Origin: a virus
Reading direction: 5' to 3' (one strand)
Length of the DNA stretch: 62,259 nt
Virus record (IMG/VR): IMGVR_UViG_3300037193_002008
Span: 1 to 62,259 of that record
Shown: positions 23,456 through 30,993 of the stretch, in pieces
Numbering within the stretch: position 1 is the first letter of the stretch
How the letters are laid out: the number at the start of each line of letters is the position of its first letter
Notes under the pieces: generated by a model
Database searches by the model: none
Told to the model about the DNA's origin: nothing
Seen by the model: only the letters and a program-made list of their open reading frames with translations
Position numbers and translations under genes: made by a program

Positions 23456-23594
23456 ATACGCGCGTAAGTTCGCCTGGGGAGTCCAAAGACCCGACCACGT
23501 AGGGCTGACGGCAATGTCGGAAAACGACGGATTCCCGCCCTGCGCCCCACCGTCGACGGGGGAGGCGGTAGAACGGGGGTTGCCTAACGTCGCG
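23408..23594. promoter_or_regulatory. Operator-like repeats upstream of the GntR-type gene
   Basis: Two similar 18-mers occur at 23408-23425 and 23456-23473 (consensus ATACGCGCnTAAnnTCGC). The 13-mer GCCTAACGTCGCG is found at 23414-23426 and again at 23582-23594. They flank the divergent starts at 23455 and 23611 and may be sites for the GntR-type protein. Confidence 0.5.
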
Positions 23595-23610
23595 AAAGCA
23601 GGTAGCCCCA

Positions 23611-23871
23611 ATGAATGAGCAGGAGCAGTCCCGGTATCGGCAAGTCGTCGAGATATTGGCCGCGCGGATCAGCGACGGCTACTACGCCGCCGCCGGGCGG
23701 CTGCCGTCCCAGCAAGAGCTCGGGCACGAGTTCAAGGTCGGGAACACCACCTTGCGGATGGCGCTGGCGATTCTTGAGGATCGCGGACTGATTGTCTCGG
23801 AGCAAGGGAAACGCGGGTTTCAGATCGTCAAACCCGAAGGGTCATCTGACCGGGGTCCATCAGACGGCTAG
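23611..23871 (+). CDS. Small GntR-type winged-helix regulator
   Basis: 86 aa. The whole sequence is a GntR-type DNA-binding domain: VEILAARISDGYYAAAGRLPSQQELGHEF, then GNTTLRMALAILEDRGLI, ending in the usual wing (GKRGFQIV). It has no effector domain, as in small mobile-element regulators of the KorSA type. It is close to attP and integrase, so control of excision or integration is likely. Confidence 0.75.
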   Translation: MNEQEQSRYRQVVEILAARISDGYYAAAGRLPSQQELGHEFKVGNTTLRMALAILEDRGLIVSEQGKRGFQIVKPEGSSDRGPSDG

Positions 23872-24011
23872 TGCTCCAACTTAAGCGCGTAAGCGGGGTG
23901 CTTGTCAGGCGTCAAGTTGTAAGAGTCGTTGAAGGCTGCCCCTGGGGCCGTCCAATGGGTTGGGCACATCCCCGGGGGCAGTCCTCGTCTACAGCGCTGC
24001 AGTCACGTCGA

Positions 24012-24333
24012 ACGGACACGCAACGGACACGGACGGCCCCGAACCGGGCCGGTTGGCCCCGGATGACCCCGGAGGGGTGCGGACCGGCTGACCTGCGAAT
24101 ATCGGACCCGATCGAACCGTTCCGGATGATGCCGGAGGTGTGCTACCGCACTTGAAAACCGGTAGAGCGAGAGATCGTTCTCGTGGGTTCGAATCCCACA
24201 CCCTCCGCTTCACCAGCATCAACGCCCCGGACGGCGGAAAGCCGAAGGGATCTCCGGGCCGGTTCGGACACAGAACGGACACGCTCGGTCAGCTCGCCGT
24301 CCCGGACGTGTCGCCGGACACCCCGTCGGACAC
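24012..24333. other. attP: tRNA-Ser(UGA) 3' half with arm-type repeats
   Basis: From 24151 to 24208 the sequence reads as the 3' part of a tRNA-Ser gene: anticodon loop CTTGAAA (anticodon TGA), a long variable arm, the T arm GGGTTCGAATCCC and acceptor CCCTCCG. The 5' half lacks a D arm, so it is not a working tRNA gene but an attachment core that rebuilds the host gene on integration. CGGACAC repeats flank it: 24013, 24024 on the left; 24265, 24276, 24315 and 24327 on the right. The pairs are 11-12 bp apart, as for arm sites bound by an integrase. Otherwise 23872-24288 holds no credible gene. Confidence 0.75.
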
Positions 24334-25713
24334 AGGTCCAGCTGGCCGTCGCCGGTGCCGCTCCGCCAGCAGGGATACGACCGTCTCCGACGCCTTGTCG
24401 AGGATCGGCTTGCGCACGTGCTGATACCGGTCCCGCGTGAACCCGGTCTTCGAGTGACCCATCCGCTCCGACACGATCTTGATGTCGATGCCGGCTTCCA
24501 GGCCGAGCGTCGCTGCCGTGTGCCGGCCGTCGTGGAACCGGATCGGCGGCAAGCCGGCGGCTGCGACGGCGGTCCGCCAACGACGGGACACCAGGTCCGG
24601 CGGCCACGGCTCACCTGTCGGCCGGCAGAAGATCAGGTCGTTGTCGGTCCACGCCTCGCCCATGGCAAGGCGCATCTCCGCCTGCTTCACCCGATGACGC
24701 AGGTACATGTCCCGGGTGGCGCCGTCGAGGTGCACCGTCCGCTCTCCGGCCTTCGTCTTCGGCGTCGACTCGGTGATCCGGCCCGAGATCGACAGGATCG
24801 TCTTCTTGAGGGTCAGGTGGCCGGTGGCCTCATCGAAGCCGGCCCAGCGGGCGCCGACGATTTCGCCGCGGCGTGGGCCGTGGATGACGACGGTCCTGAA
24901 CAACAGGCCCATCTCCCCGTCGTCCTCGATGAAGTCGAGGAACCGGTTGACCTCGGCCGGTCCCCAAACCACCGTCTCGGCGGGGTCCTCCGGCGGCAGT
25001 TCGATGTGTTGGGCGGGGTTGACGTTGATCCGGCGGGCCTTGATCGCCCCATTGAGGGCGTTGCGGAGGGTGGCGACAACCCGGTGCAGGGTGGCGTTAC
25101 TGATCACCTGCACTCGGCGGCGGATGTCGCCCTCGCAGTTCGGGTGGCGCCCTTCGGCGCGAGCTTCGGCGATCTCAGCGTTCCATTCTCCAATCCGGTC
25201 GACCATCTCGTCGATGTGTTCGGCGCGGAGCCGGTCGAGGGGGACCTGGCCGAGCATCGGATTCAGGTAGATCCGGATGTGGGTGGCGTACGTCTCGGCG
25301 GTCGACTCCCGGAGTTTCCGCTTCCCGGCGAGCCACTGATCCAGCCATGAGCCGACGGTGATGGAGGAGGACAGGTCGCCGCGGAGGCCGAGCTTGCGAC
25401 GGACCTCGTCGACCGGGGGGAGAGGCGCGCCTCGGCGTAGTCCGAAGAGGAGGTCTCCGATGCGGTTGATGTCGTGTCGTTCGCCGCAGGCGAGGGCGAC
25501 GAGGTTGCGAACGAGGCGGCCGTGTTCTTCGGCGTCGGCTCGTCGGGCGAAGCCGCCGCGGCGGTAGGAGCGGCGACCGGTGCTGGAGTCGAGCCTGTCC
25601 CGATACTCCCAGTCGCCATGCTTCGATCCGGTTAGTTGCGGGCAGGCCGATCCGTACTCTCTTCCCGTTTGTGGGTTTTTGCAGTGGCATCGGCGTTTGA
25701 TGCTGCCTGGCAC
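24289..25713 (-). CDS. int: Tyrosine-type site-specific integrase
   Basis: 474 aa. An N-terminal region with a Cys cluster (CHCKNPQTGREYGSAC) is followed by a SAM-like core-binding domain near residues 118-225 and a C-terminal catalytic domain. Active-site residues are visible: Arg in HGPRRGE near 281, Lys near 320 (TPKTKAGER), His and Arg in FHDGRH near 394-397, His in MGHS near 420, and the Tyr nucleophile in RDRY at 430. It would recombine attP with the host tRNA-Ser(UGA) attB. The gene ends within about 80 bp of the attP core, the usual arrangement. The long basic N-terminus fits arm binding. Confidence 0.9.
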   Translation of the reverse strand: MPGSIKRRCHCKNPQTGREYGSACPQLTGSKHGDWEYRDRLDSSTGRRSYRRGGFARRADAEEHGRLVRNLVALACGERHDINRIGDLLFGLRRGAPLPPVDEVRRKLGLRGDLSSSITVGSWLDQWLAGKRKLRESTAETYATHIRIYLNPMLGQVPLDRLRAEHIDEMVDRIGEWNAEIAEARAEGRHPNCEGDIRRRVQVISNATLHRVVATLRNALNGAIKARRINVNPAQHIELPPEDPAETVVWGPAEVNRFLDFIEDDGEMGLLFRTVVIHGPRRGEIVGARWAGFDEATGHLTLKKTILSISGRITESTPKTKAGERTVHLDGATRDMYLRHRVKQAEMRLAMGEAWTDNDLIFCRPTGEPWPPDLVSRRWRTAVAAAGLPPIRFHDGRHTAATLGLEAGIDIKIVSERMGHSKTGFTRDRYQHVRKPILDKASETVVSLLAERHRRRPAGPVSDGVSGDTSGTAS

Positions 25714-25883
25714 GAGGCGTCACCTCTGTGTGTCCGACCGGTGTCCTTCGCGGGTTCCGGTGCTGGTCAGGGCGGTGTGACTGGTTCTGTATTCCGGCGT
25801 CACGAGGGTGCCGGTTCGGGCACGGTATGACCGCTCTGACCGGATGGCAACGAACGGGGCCGGATGAATCCGTGCCGTTTCGG

Positions 25884-25920
25884 TTGCGTGCGTGCGTGCA
25901 ATGCGTCTAACGTGCAGTGC
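25884..25920 (+). promoter_or_regulatory. Leaderless promoter of the excisionase-like gene
   Basis: -35 TTGCGT at 25884-25889, an 18-bp spacer of repeated GCGTGCGTGC type, and -10 TAACGT at 25908-25913; the ATG at 25921 is 7 nt later. The 12-mer TTGCGTGCGTGC is shared with the promoter at 27332, so both may be bound by the same repressor. Confidence 0.55.
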
Positions 25921-26181
25921 ATGGCTGCAACCCCTGCCAACAAGTCGCGACAGTCTCGCCACCACTGGACGCTGGAACAGATCCGGGCACTGGGCGCCAC
26001 CACTGACCTCGTGACGGCATGCAGCATTTTCTACAAGGTAGGCAAGTCGCAGGCGTGGGAGAGATTCCATCGCGGCCAACTCAATTTCCCGGCGTTCAAG
26101 AATGGCCGCTCGGTTATCGTGCCAGTGGCTCCGCTGTTGAGGCTGCTGGCCGGAGCTGACGTCGAGAAGGACGCCGCGTAG
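25921..26181 (+). CDS. Excisionase-like helix-turn-helix protein
   Basis: 86 aa. The sequence DLVTACSIFYKVGKSQAWERFHRG, followed by a wing-like NGRSVIVPVAPLLRLL, has the pattern of MerR/AlpA-type excisionase domains fused to the 'binding site then V(P)TAPLLRLLG' end seen in actinobacterial Xis-like proteins. It lies just beyond int and is divergently oriented. A strong terminator follows. It would direct the integrase towards excision. Confidence 0.65.
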   Translation: MAATPANKSRQSRHHWTLEQIRALGATTDLVTACSIFYKVGKSQAWERFHRGQLNFPAFKNGRSVIVPVAPLLRLLAGADVEKDAA

Positions 26182-26198
26182 CTCGATGTGGAACGACG

Positions 26199-26238
26199 AA
26201 CCCCGGCCGAACCCACGCAAGGGGTCGGCCGGGGTTTT
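26199..26238. terminator. Strong bidirectional terminator
   Basis: AACCCCGGCCGA starting at 26199 pairs with TCGGCCGGGGTT ending near 26236, with a short loop and a run of T on the + strand. It separates the convergent excisionase-like and membrane protein genes. Confidence 0.8.
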
Positions 26239-26582
26239 CAGTCGACCGGCACGAGAACTCGGTTGCGCTGGGTGGGGGCGCCGAGGTTGCGGGCGTATTC
26301 GCGGGCGGCGTCGACGCGACCGTCCTCTGTGCACAGTTGGCCGTAGCCGGGGATATCGCGGTGAAGCCGCGCCTCGATCTTATCGAGATGGCCGATGAGG
26401 CGCTGGCAGTTGTAGGCGGAGAAGAAAGCGATCCATGACACGGTGGTGCCGATGGTGATGAGAACGCCGACGTTGACCGGCACGAGGATCTCGCCGGCCA
26501 CCAACTCCATAAGGACGACCATTACTTTGGCGGCGCCGAACACGATGCCGCTGACTAACGCTCCGATTTGAAGGGGGGACAT
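26238..26582 (-). CDS. Small membrane protein in the lysogeny module
   Basis: 114 aa. Hydrophobic segments at about residues 5-27 and 34-56, then a charged cytoplasmic tail (HLDKIEARLHRD). It lies between the terminator and the repressor region. Prophages often express such proteins to block superinfection; this is inference from position. Upstream (26583-26733) an inverted element TCCGT-n6-ACGGA suggests local regulation. Confidence 0.6.
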   Translation of the reverse strand: MSPLQIGALVSGIVFGAAKVMVVLMELVAGEILVPVNVGVLITIGTTVSWIAFFSAYNCQRLIGHLDKIEARLHRDIPGYGQLCTEDGRVDAAREYARNLGAPTQRNRVLVPVD

Positions 26583-26733
26583 GCGTGTCTCCCTGGGCTT
26601 TGGTGCGGATGTACCCCATCCGCGAGGGTGGGTTGGGCACTGAGAGTATTTAATCCGTACCTCTCCGTATTTTCACGGATATCCCGATCATCGTCGCCCG
26701 GAGACCTCGATCGGGTGACCGTCCCATGTGGAC

Positions 26734-27132
26734 TTAGGCGGAACGCCTACGCCGCATGAGTTTTCGCTCGGGTTCCATCACCTGGTCGACGATGAGCCGC
26801 AACCGCTGCCGCCGTTCCTCCCCAAGGGGGGAGTTCTGGTCGAGCATGCGGTCGAGCTCTGCGGCGAGCGGATCTGTCTCCTTGACGGGCACCGCAACGG
26901 TGGCAGCGTCGGTGGGTGCGCCGTAGCCGGCGAGGCTGAGTAGTTGGCTGTAGTCGATGCGCAGGGCCGGGGCGACGAGCCGGAGCTTGTCCGGAGTCGG
27001 GCGGCTCTCGTTGCGGATCCACCGGCTGAGGGTTGCGGCGTCGATTCCGCTGCGTCGTGCGAGTTCGGGTCTTTCGATGGGTGGACTCTGCGAGCGCATG
27101 TAGTCAGCGAGCCAGTCGCCGAAGGGTCTCAT
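26734..27132 (-). CDS. Xre-family repressor
   Basis: 132 aa. An N-terminal Xre helix-turn-helix (PPIERPELARRSGIDAATLSRWIRNES) is followed by TPDKLRLVAPALRIDYSQLLSLAGYG, a classic phage/actinobacterial repressor start, then a linker and a helical acidic C-terminus probably for dimerisation. A gggagg site precedes the ATG at 27132. It faces palindromes at 27153 and 27332 and is the best candidate for the immunity repressor. Its stop region carries a small hairpin (TAGGCG/CGCCTA at 26735-26749). Confidence 0.75.
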   Translation of the reverse strand: MRPFGDWLADYMRSQSPPIERPELARRSGIDAATLSRWIRNESRPTPDKLRLVAPALRIDYSQLLSLAGYGAPTDAATVAVPVKETDPLAAELDRMLDQNSPLGEERRQRLRLIVDQVMEPERKLMRRRRSA

Positions 27133-27152
27133 ACCGCCTCCCGCCTGCGGGT

Positions 27153-27166
27153 GTGCATGCATGCAC
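27153..27166. promoter_or_regulatory. Palindromic operator GTGCATGCATGCAC
   Basis: A perfect 14-bp palindrome 21 bp upstream of the repressor start, beside a TAGCGT box on the - strand that could be its -10. Probably the repressor's own operator. Confidence 0.55.
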
Positions 27167-27331
27167 GCTACCGGATTGCGACTGGCGGTGGGGGACTGGC
27201 GGGTTCGGGGATCTCGGGTGAGGGTCACGGCGCCCCGCCGAGTTGATCGAGGGATGTCGCTGTCATAGGTGCCACGGTAGCCCCGTGCGGGTGACCTGCG
27301 GAATTGCAACCGAGCGATCTGGCAGTGCTGC

Positions 27332-27366
27332 TTGCGTGCGTGCACGCATGCAAGTACGGTTGTTGC
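27332..27366 (+). promoter_or_regulatory. Early promoter with near-perfect palindromic operator
   Basis: -35 TTGCGT (27332-27337), 17-bp spacer, -10 TACGGT (27355-27360); ATG at 27367, 7 nt from the -10 end, so leaderless. The 22-bp stretch 27332-27353 is an inverted repeat with a single mismatched pair, centred on GTGCAC, covering the -35 and spacer. Confidence 0.65.
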
Positions 27367-27651
27367 ATGAGTGCACGGCACGGACGCATGACCGATCGGA
27401 AGACCTACCGAGGCCGACGCGTCCTCGTCGTCGACTCGGCGCGGTTCACCGCCGAGATGGCGCGCCATAACGCCACCACCGACGCCGAGATCGCCCGGCT
27501 CCTCGAAACAGAGCGGACGACGATCACCCGCATCCGCGAGGGTGAAACGTTGCCCTCCAACACCTTCTTTGCCGCCTGCTCCGACGCCGGCGTCGACTTC
27601 CTGTCGTTCCTCAACGTCGAACGCCGCAACACTGTCGACCGGGCGGCATGA
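27367..27651 (+). CDS. HTH protein, divergent from the repressor
   Basis: 94 aa. The middle is an Xre-type helix-turn-helix (TDAEIARLLETERTTITRIREGETLPS, NTFFAACSDAGVDFLSF). Its promoter overlaps the operator palindrome, so it is likely a Cro-like or early regulator. Leaderless start at 27367; an in-frame ATG later would shorten it by 7 residues. Confidence 0.65.
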   Translation: MSARHGRMTDRKTYRGRRVLVVDSARFTAEMARHNATTDAEIARLLETERTTITRIREGETLPSNTFFAACSDAGVDFLSFLNVERRNTVDRAA

Positions 27652-27652
27652 G

Positions 27653-28423
27653 ATGCCCGCGACACGCACGCCGATCGAGAAGCTACCCAGAAACGCTTCG
27701 GCGTGGACCGAAGCGCCCGAAGCCTGGGTCGCGGATCTCTCCGGCCCCGGCAAGATGCTCCACCGGACGACCGTGGTTGCAGCGCCACACGGCGGAATCA
27801 CAACCCACGCCCAGACAGTGTGCGGCGGCTACCTGACCCGCGCCAACCTCTACTTCGACCCGCCCGCCGACCTCGACGAGTGCGACGCCTGCCTGATGGA
27901 CAACACCGTCTACCACGTCGCCTACATGTACCGCGACACCGACGGCAGATACCTCTACGCCGGCTACAGCTCAGGCCTCGTCGAGCGGATCGGGAAGCAC
28001 CGCCGGGAATCCCCCTGGTGGCGCCCGGATCTGGTCCTCACCTACGAGGTCTTCGACAGTGAAGTCGAAGCGCGGGCCGCTGAGACCGCAGCGATTCGGA
28101 AGTACTGGCCGCGTTACAACCTCGCCGCCAAGGGCGGCGGGCCGCGCGAGAACGCACCCAAGGCCACCCTCCACGTCCACTACGACGTGCTTGTCCGCCT
28201 AGTCGCTGAGCGGCTCGAAGTGCCCGCCGACTCCGTCGGAACTGGGCTCTGCGCGGATTTCCTGGGCGTCAACCGGTCGACCTGCTACCGGATAAGCGTC
28301 GACCGCGAGTACGTCGTCAGCAGCAGCCTAGTCGCGCAGGTCATGACCATCTTCGGCGGAATTCCTGAAGGCGTTTTCGAAGCCCGCCTGCCAACGGCGC
28401 GACACCTGTCCGTCGTCGCCTGA
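27653..28423 (+). CDS. GIY-YIG nuclease-like protein with HTH-like tail
   Basis: 256 aa. After an N-terminal segment with CGG and CDACL elements, a GIY-YIG domain runs from about residue 87 (VAYMYRD, YLYAGYSS, RIGKHRRE with the catalytic Arg, AAETAAIRKYWPRYN with the Glu). The C-terminal part (LVRLVAERLEVPADS, LVAQVMTIFGGIPEG) resembles a helix-turn-helix used for site recognition. Its start almost abuts the previous stop. It could be a homing endonuclease or a regulator turned nuclease. Confidence 0.7.
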   Translation: MPATRTPIEKLPRNASAWTEAPEAWVADLSGPGKMLHRTTVVAAPHGGITTHAQTVCGGYLTRANLYFDPPADLDECDACLMDNTVYHVAYMYRDTDGRYLYAGYSSGLVERIGKHRRESPWWRPDLVLTYEVFDSEVEARAAETAAIRKYWPRYNLAAKGGGPRENAPKATLHVHYDVLVRLVAERLEVPADSVGTGLCADFLGVNRSTCYRISVDREYVVSSSLVAQVMTIFGGIPEGVFEARLPTARHLSVVA

Positions 28424-28511
28424 CCCGAAAGGCCGGGCCCCTCACCGGCTGCCACCGACGAGGAGCCCTTCGGCACCACCAGATCAACCCGACGAAAGGA
28501 CGGCGGTACCG

Positions 28512-28685
28512 ATGATCCCGCAGTCTGCCACACCGACCGAGGTCCCCGACTTGTACGACGGCCCAATCAAGGCCGAGTCGGTCTACTGGCGCGACGCCAC
28601 CGACAACGGCCGCGACACGGCGTTCGGCCGCAAGCTCGCCGCCGAGAAGCGCGCCGCTCGGGCCGCAGAGGCGGTGACCCGATGA
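28512..28685 (+). CDS. Small charged hypothetical protein
   Basis: 57 aa, basic C-terminus, soluble. GAAAGGACGG precedes the ATG and it overlaps the next gene by ATGA. Unrecognised. The short gap 28424-28511 shows nothing else. Confidence 0.6.
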   Translation: MIPQSATPTEVPDLYDGPIKAESVYWRDATDNGRDTAFGRKLAAEKRAARAAEAVTR

Positions 28686-29563
28686 CCGCCGCGCTCGCCA
28701 CCGATGTCGTCCTGCTGATGGCCCGGTACCCGTACGCCGTCCTCACCGTCTCCTGCGCCACCAAGTGCAACGCGCATGCCGGTGAGGACTGCCGGTCGAC
28801 CGGCGGCGGGAACTTCGCCCATGTCGCCACCCACGCCGCCCGCAAGGCGCGGATCGCACGTTGGACCGAGGCGCAGTTCGCCGCTGCGGATGCGCTGTTC
28901 CGGGCGCAGGGGCGCCGCCGGACGTGGCGCCAGATGCCGGCCGGCTACTACGCGGAGACGGAGGCCGCCGCCGCGATCCCGGTCAAGGCCGCGAAGCAGC
29001 CGACACCGAAGGGCGTGCGGCTTTCGGAGAACCAGGCCGAACTGATCGAGCAGGCTGCGGCGAACCGTGGGCGGTACCAGGCGCCGACATCGCATTTCCA
29101 TGGCGACGCGGCCGAGCGGCAGTCCGCGAACGCCCTGGAGGCGAAGGGGATCCTCCGGTTCGTCAGCTACACCGACGACGGTTACGCCCGCAACATGCGG
29201 CTGACCGAGTTCGGCTGGTCGGTCTACCACCAGCACCGTCTGGTCATCCGTCGCGTCCCGGACGAGCAGCATCCGCCGACCTGCCCCTGCCGCCCGGACA
29301 CGCCCGCCGAGCAGGTGGCGCAGGTGCAGAACCAGCCGGAGATCCGTGCCGCCCAGTCACGTCTCGCGGTGCGGTGGGAGAACACCCAGAAGGCGTTGGT
29401 CGCGACCGCCCAGGCCGGTACCCATTTCCGGCTCCGTCCCGTGTTGCAAGAGGAGCGGGACAACCGGCCGCCGCTGGGCTCGATCCGTGGCGTCACTGAC
29501 ATCTCCGAGGCCCGTGCCCGTCGCACTGCGAAGCTGCGTCGTTCCACGGACGGCATCGCATGA
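28682..29563 (+). CDS. Hypothetical protein with N-terminal zinc-finger-like motif
   Basis: 293 aa. The start CATKCNAHAGEDCRSTGGGNF and the following HVATHAARKARI match a short finger (C..C, C, H..H) common at the ends of actinophage proteins. The rest is helical and basic, with a winged-helix-like block near residues 120-175. Probably DNA- or RNA-associated. Coupled to its neighbours by ATGA overlaps. Confidence 0.65.
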   Translation: MTAALATDVVLLMARYPYAVLTVSCATKCNAHAGEDCRSTGGGNFAHVATHAARKARIARWTEAQFAAADALFRAQGRRRTWRQMPAGYYAETEAAAAIPVKAAKQPTPKGVRLSENQAELIEQAAANRGRYQAPTSHFHGDAAERQSANALEAKGILRFVSYTDDGYARNMRLTEFGWSVYHQHRLVIRRVPDEQHPPTCPCRPDTPAEQVAQVQNQPEIRAAQSRLAVRWENTQKALVATAQAGTHFRLRPVLQEERDNRPPLGSIRGVTDISEARARRTAKLRRSTDGIA

Positions 29564-29721
29564 ACGCCCCGACGATCCCTACCCAGCGCCGCCAGGTCGC
29601 CACCTGCTCGGCGGGTCACCCAGTCGACAACCTTCTCGGCACGTGCATCCCGTGCCTACGCGTCGAGCTCGACATGGACGTGGCCGACGACTTGCGGAGC
29701 GAGGCCTGTGATGACGAGTAG
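29560..29721 (+). CDS. Tiny CxxC protein
   Basis: 53 aa. TCSAGH near residue 16 and CIPC near residue 30 form a metal knuckle. ATGA overlap with the previous gene. Confidence 0.6.
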   Translation: MNAPTIPTQRRQVATCSAGHPVDNLLGTCIPCLRVELDMDVADDLRSEACDDE

Positions 29722-29854
29722 CCGCCCGCGTCTCGTCGCCGTCGACGACCTTCGCATCGCCGTGAACATTGCTGCTTTTCTTGCCCGTTTCGGCAGCCCG
29801 CTCGCCAAACAGGTTCTTGCCGACACCAACCCGAGCCGCCCGAGGAGGGCTTGA
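29711..29854 (+). CDS. Tiny hypothetical protein
   Basis: 47 aa, overlapping the previous gene by 11 bp; helical with a hydrophobic centre (VNIAAFLARFG). Coupled to the next gene. Confidence 0.5.
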   Translation: MTSSRPRLVAVDDLRIAVNIAAFLARFGSPLAKQVLADTNPSRPRRA

Positions 29855-30108
29855 TGTTTTCCAACCTTCACGAGGCGCGGGCTGAGGCCCTGTTCGCCTC
29901 CACGCTGCAGCGGTCACAGCACCCCACCAACGTTGAGGTTCGAGCCACGGTGAAGGCCACGATCCGCCAGTTCGGGGTGCGTGGCTGTGCCGGTGCTGTC
30001 GCCGCCGAGTACGCCCGCCACCCGGATACGGCGGTGGCGCGGATGGCGTGGTGCAACACTGCCGTCGACGAGGCGTGGCCGGCGCGGACCCTTGCGGGTG
30101 TCCGGTGA
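29854..30108 (+). CDS. Small helical hypothetical protein
   Basis: 84 aa from the ATG at 29854 in a TGATG overlap, preceded by GAGGAGG. Helical, Ala-rich; conserved-looking FGVRGCAGAVAAEYARHP. Unrecognised. Confidence 0.6.
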   Translation: MFSNLHEARAEALFASTLQRSQHPTNVEVRATVKATIRQFGVRGCAGAVAAEYARHPDTAVARMAWCNTAVDEAWPARTLAGVR

Positions 30109-30521
30109 CCGCCGCGACCCGTCGGCAGTGGACGTATTCCGCCGGGACGGTCGCCTACCGGCGGAGTGTCCGCCACACACTGCTCCTCGGCTGGGATGTG
30201 GCGACCCCGACGGTGGTGACCCTGCTCCTCGGTACCCCGCAGGGTGCCGCGATCGGTGGCGGCCACTGGGATGTCGACCGGCGGATGCTGTCGGGCGGGC
30301 TGACTGTCGATGTGGCTTCGGCCGACGGCGTGGAGGTTCGCCCGTTCCGTGGCGCCGACCCGGGCCTGACACTGATCCGTCCGGCGGCCGGGGTGGTGCC
30401 GTTTGTGGTGCCGGAAGGTGCGCTGGACCGGTTTCTGGCCCGGACAGCGTATTGGGTGCCGTTCGGCACGGAGGTGTCGTTCGAGTCGGCGGTCGACGAA
30501 CTTTTGAGGCGTGCGGCATGA
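30105..30521 (+). CDS. SsgA-family protein
   Basis: 138 aa, GTG start in a GTGA overlap. It matches the SsgA/SsgB family (Pfam-type 'SsgA') in order: a beta-rich start, WDVDRRMLSGGL near residues 55-66 (family pattern W.fARDLL..G), a VDV step near 68, and FLARTAYWVPFGTE near 110-123 (family pattern FL.RT...VP.G.E). SsgA-like proteins control septum placement and FtsZ recruitment in sporulating actinomycetes. A phage copy could alter host division or interfere with sporulation. The assignment rests on these spaced motifs; overall identity is low. Confidence 0.7.
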   Translation: MTAATRRQWTYSAGTVAYRRSVRHTLLLGWDVATPTVVTLLLGTPQGAAIGGGHWDVDRRMLSGGLTVDVASADGVEVRPFRGADPGLTLIRPAAGVVPFVVPEGALDRFLARTAYWVPFGTEVSFESAVDELLRRAA

Positions 30522-30796
30522 GCGCCCGCCCCGTGGTGTCGTCGGTGGCGTTCGTGTTCGCGTTTGTCGGCTGGCTGGTCCGGTCGTGGCCGACGTTCAC
30601 CGAGTCGTTTGCCGGTCAGGCGCATGTGTTGATCTCGTGTGCGGCGATCGGTGGGGTCGGTGCGTGGCTGGCCGGGCTTGTTGTGGGGGTGGCCGAGTCG
30701 AAGGTTGCCGCGGCGAAGGCGGTGGTTGACGCCGACCGGGAGTTGACGACGATCGCCGACGTTATCGGCGTGATGCGGCCGGGGGCGAAGCCGTGA
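30518..30796 (+). CDS. Small membrane protein
   Basis: 92 aa. Hydrophobic segments at about residues 6-22 and 38-58 with a charged helical tail. ATGA overlap with the SsgA-like gene. Function unknown; together they may act at the membrane. Confidence 0.6.
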   Translation: MSARPVVSSVAFVFAFVGWLVRSWPTFTESFAGQAHVLISCAAIGGVGAWLAGLVVGVAESKVAAAKAVVDADRELTTIADVIGVMRPGAKP

Positions 30797-30993
30797 CCCG
30801 CCTTGTCGTCATCCAGCCATACCGGCTGCCGAACCAGTCGACGACCGGACTGCGGGTCGTGGACAAGGTCGGCGATGTGGTCGACAAGATTGTGGCCGTC
30901 GACTACCAGACCCCAGATCTGCGGGCCGCTGCCGAGACGTATTCGGCCATCTATGGGGTTCCGTGGGTGTGCACGGTGGAGGTCAACGCGTGA
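30793..30993 (+). CDS. Small hypothetical protein
   Basis: 66 aa, GTG start in a GTGA overlap. Beta-alpha-beta pattern. Immediately precedes the recombination genes, with GTGA coupling. Confidence 0.6.
   Translation: MTRLVVIQPYRLPNQSTTGLRVVDKVGDVVDKIVAVDYQTPDLRAAAETYSAIYGVPWVCTVEVNA

Noticed and set aside
23871-24155. Open frame of 94 codons across the attP left arm
   Set aside because: GTG start, Arg/Pro-rich product without motifs, and it runs through the integrase arm repeats into the tRNA core.
24134-24208. Complete tRNA-Ser gene
   Set aside because: GGAGG at 24134 can pair with the acceptor end, but the D arm is missing and the anticodon stem is imperfect; it is the attP part of the gene.
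26735-26749. TAGGCG/CGCCTA hairpin as an independent terminator
   Set aside because: It overlaps the last codons and stop of the repressor gene and has no T run; could simply reflect the Arg-rich end.
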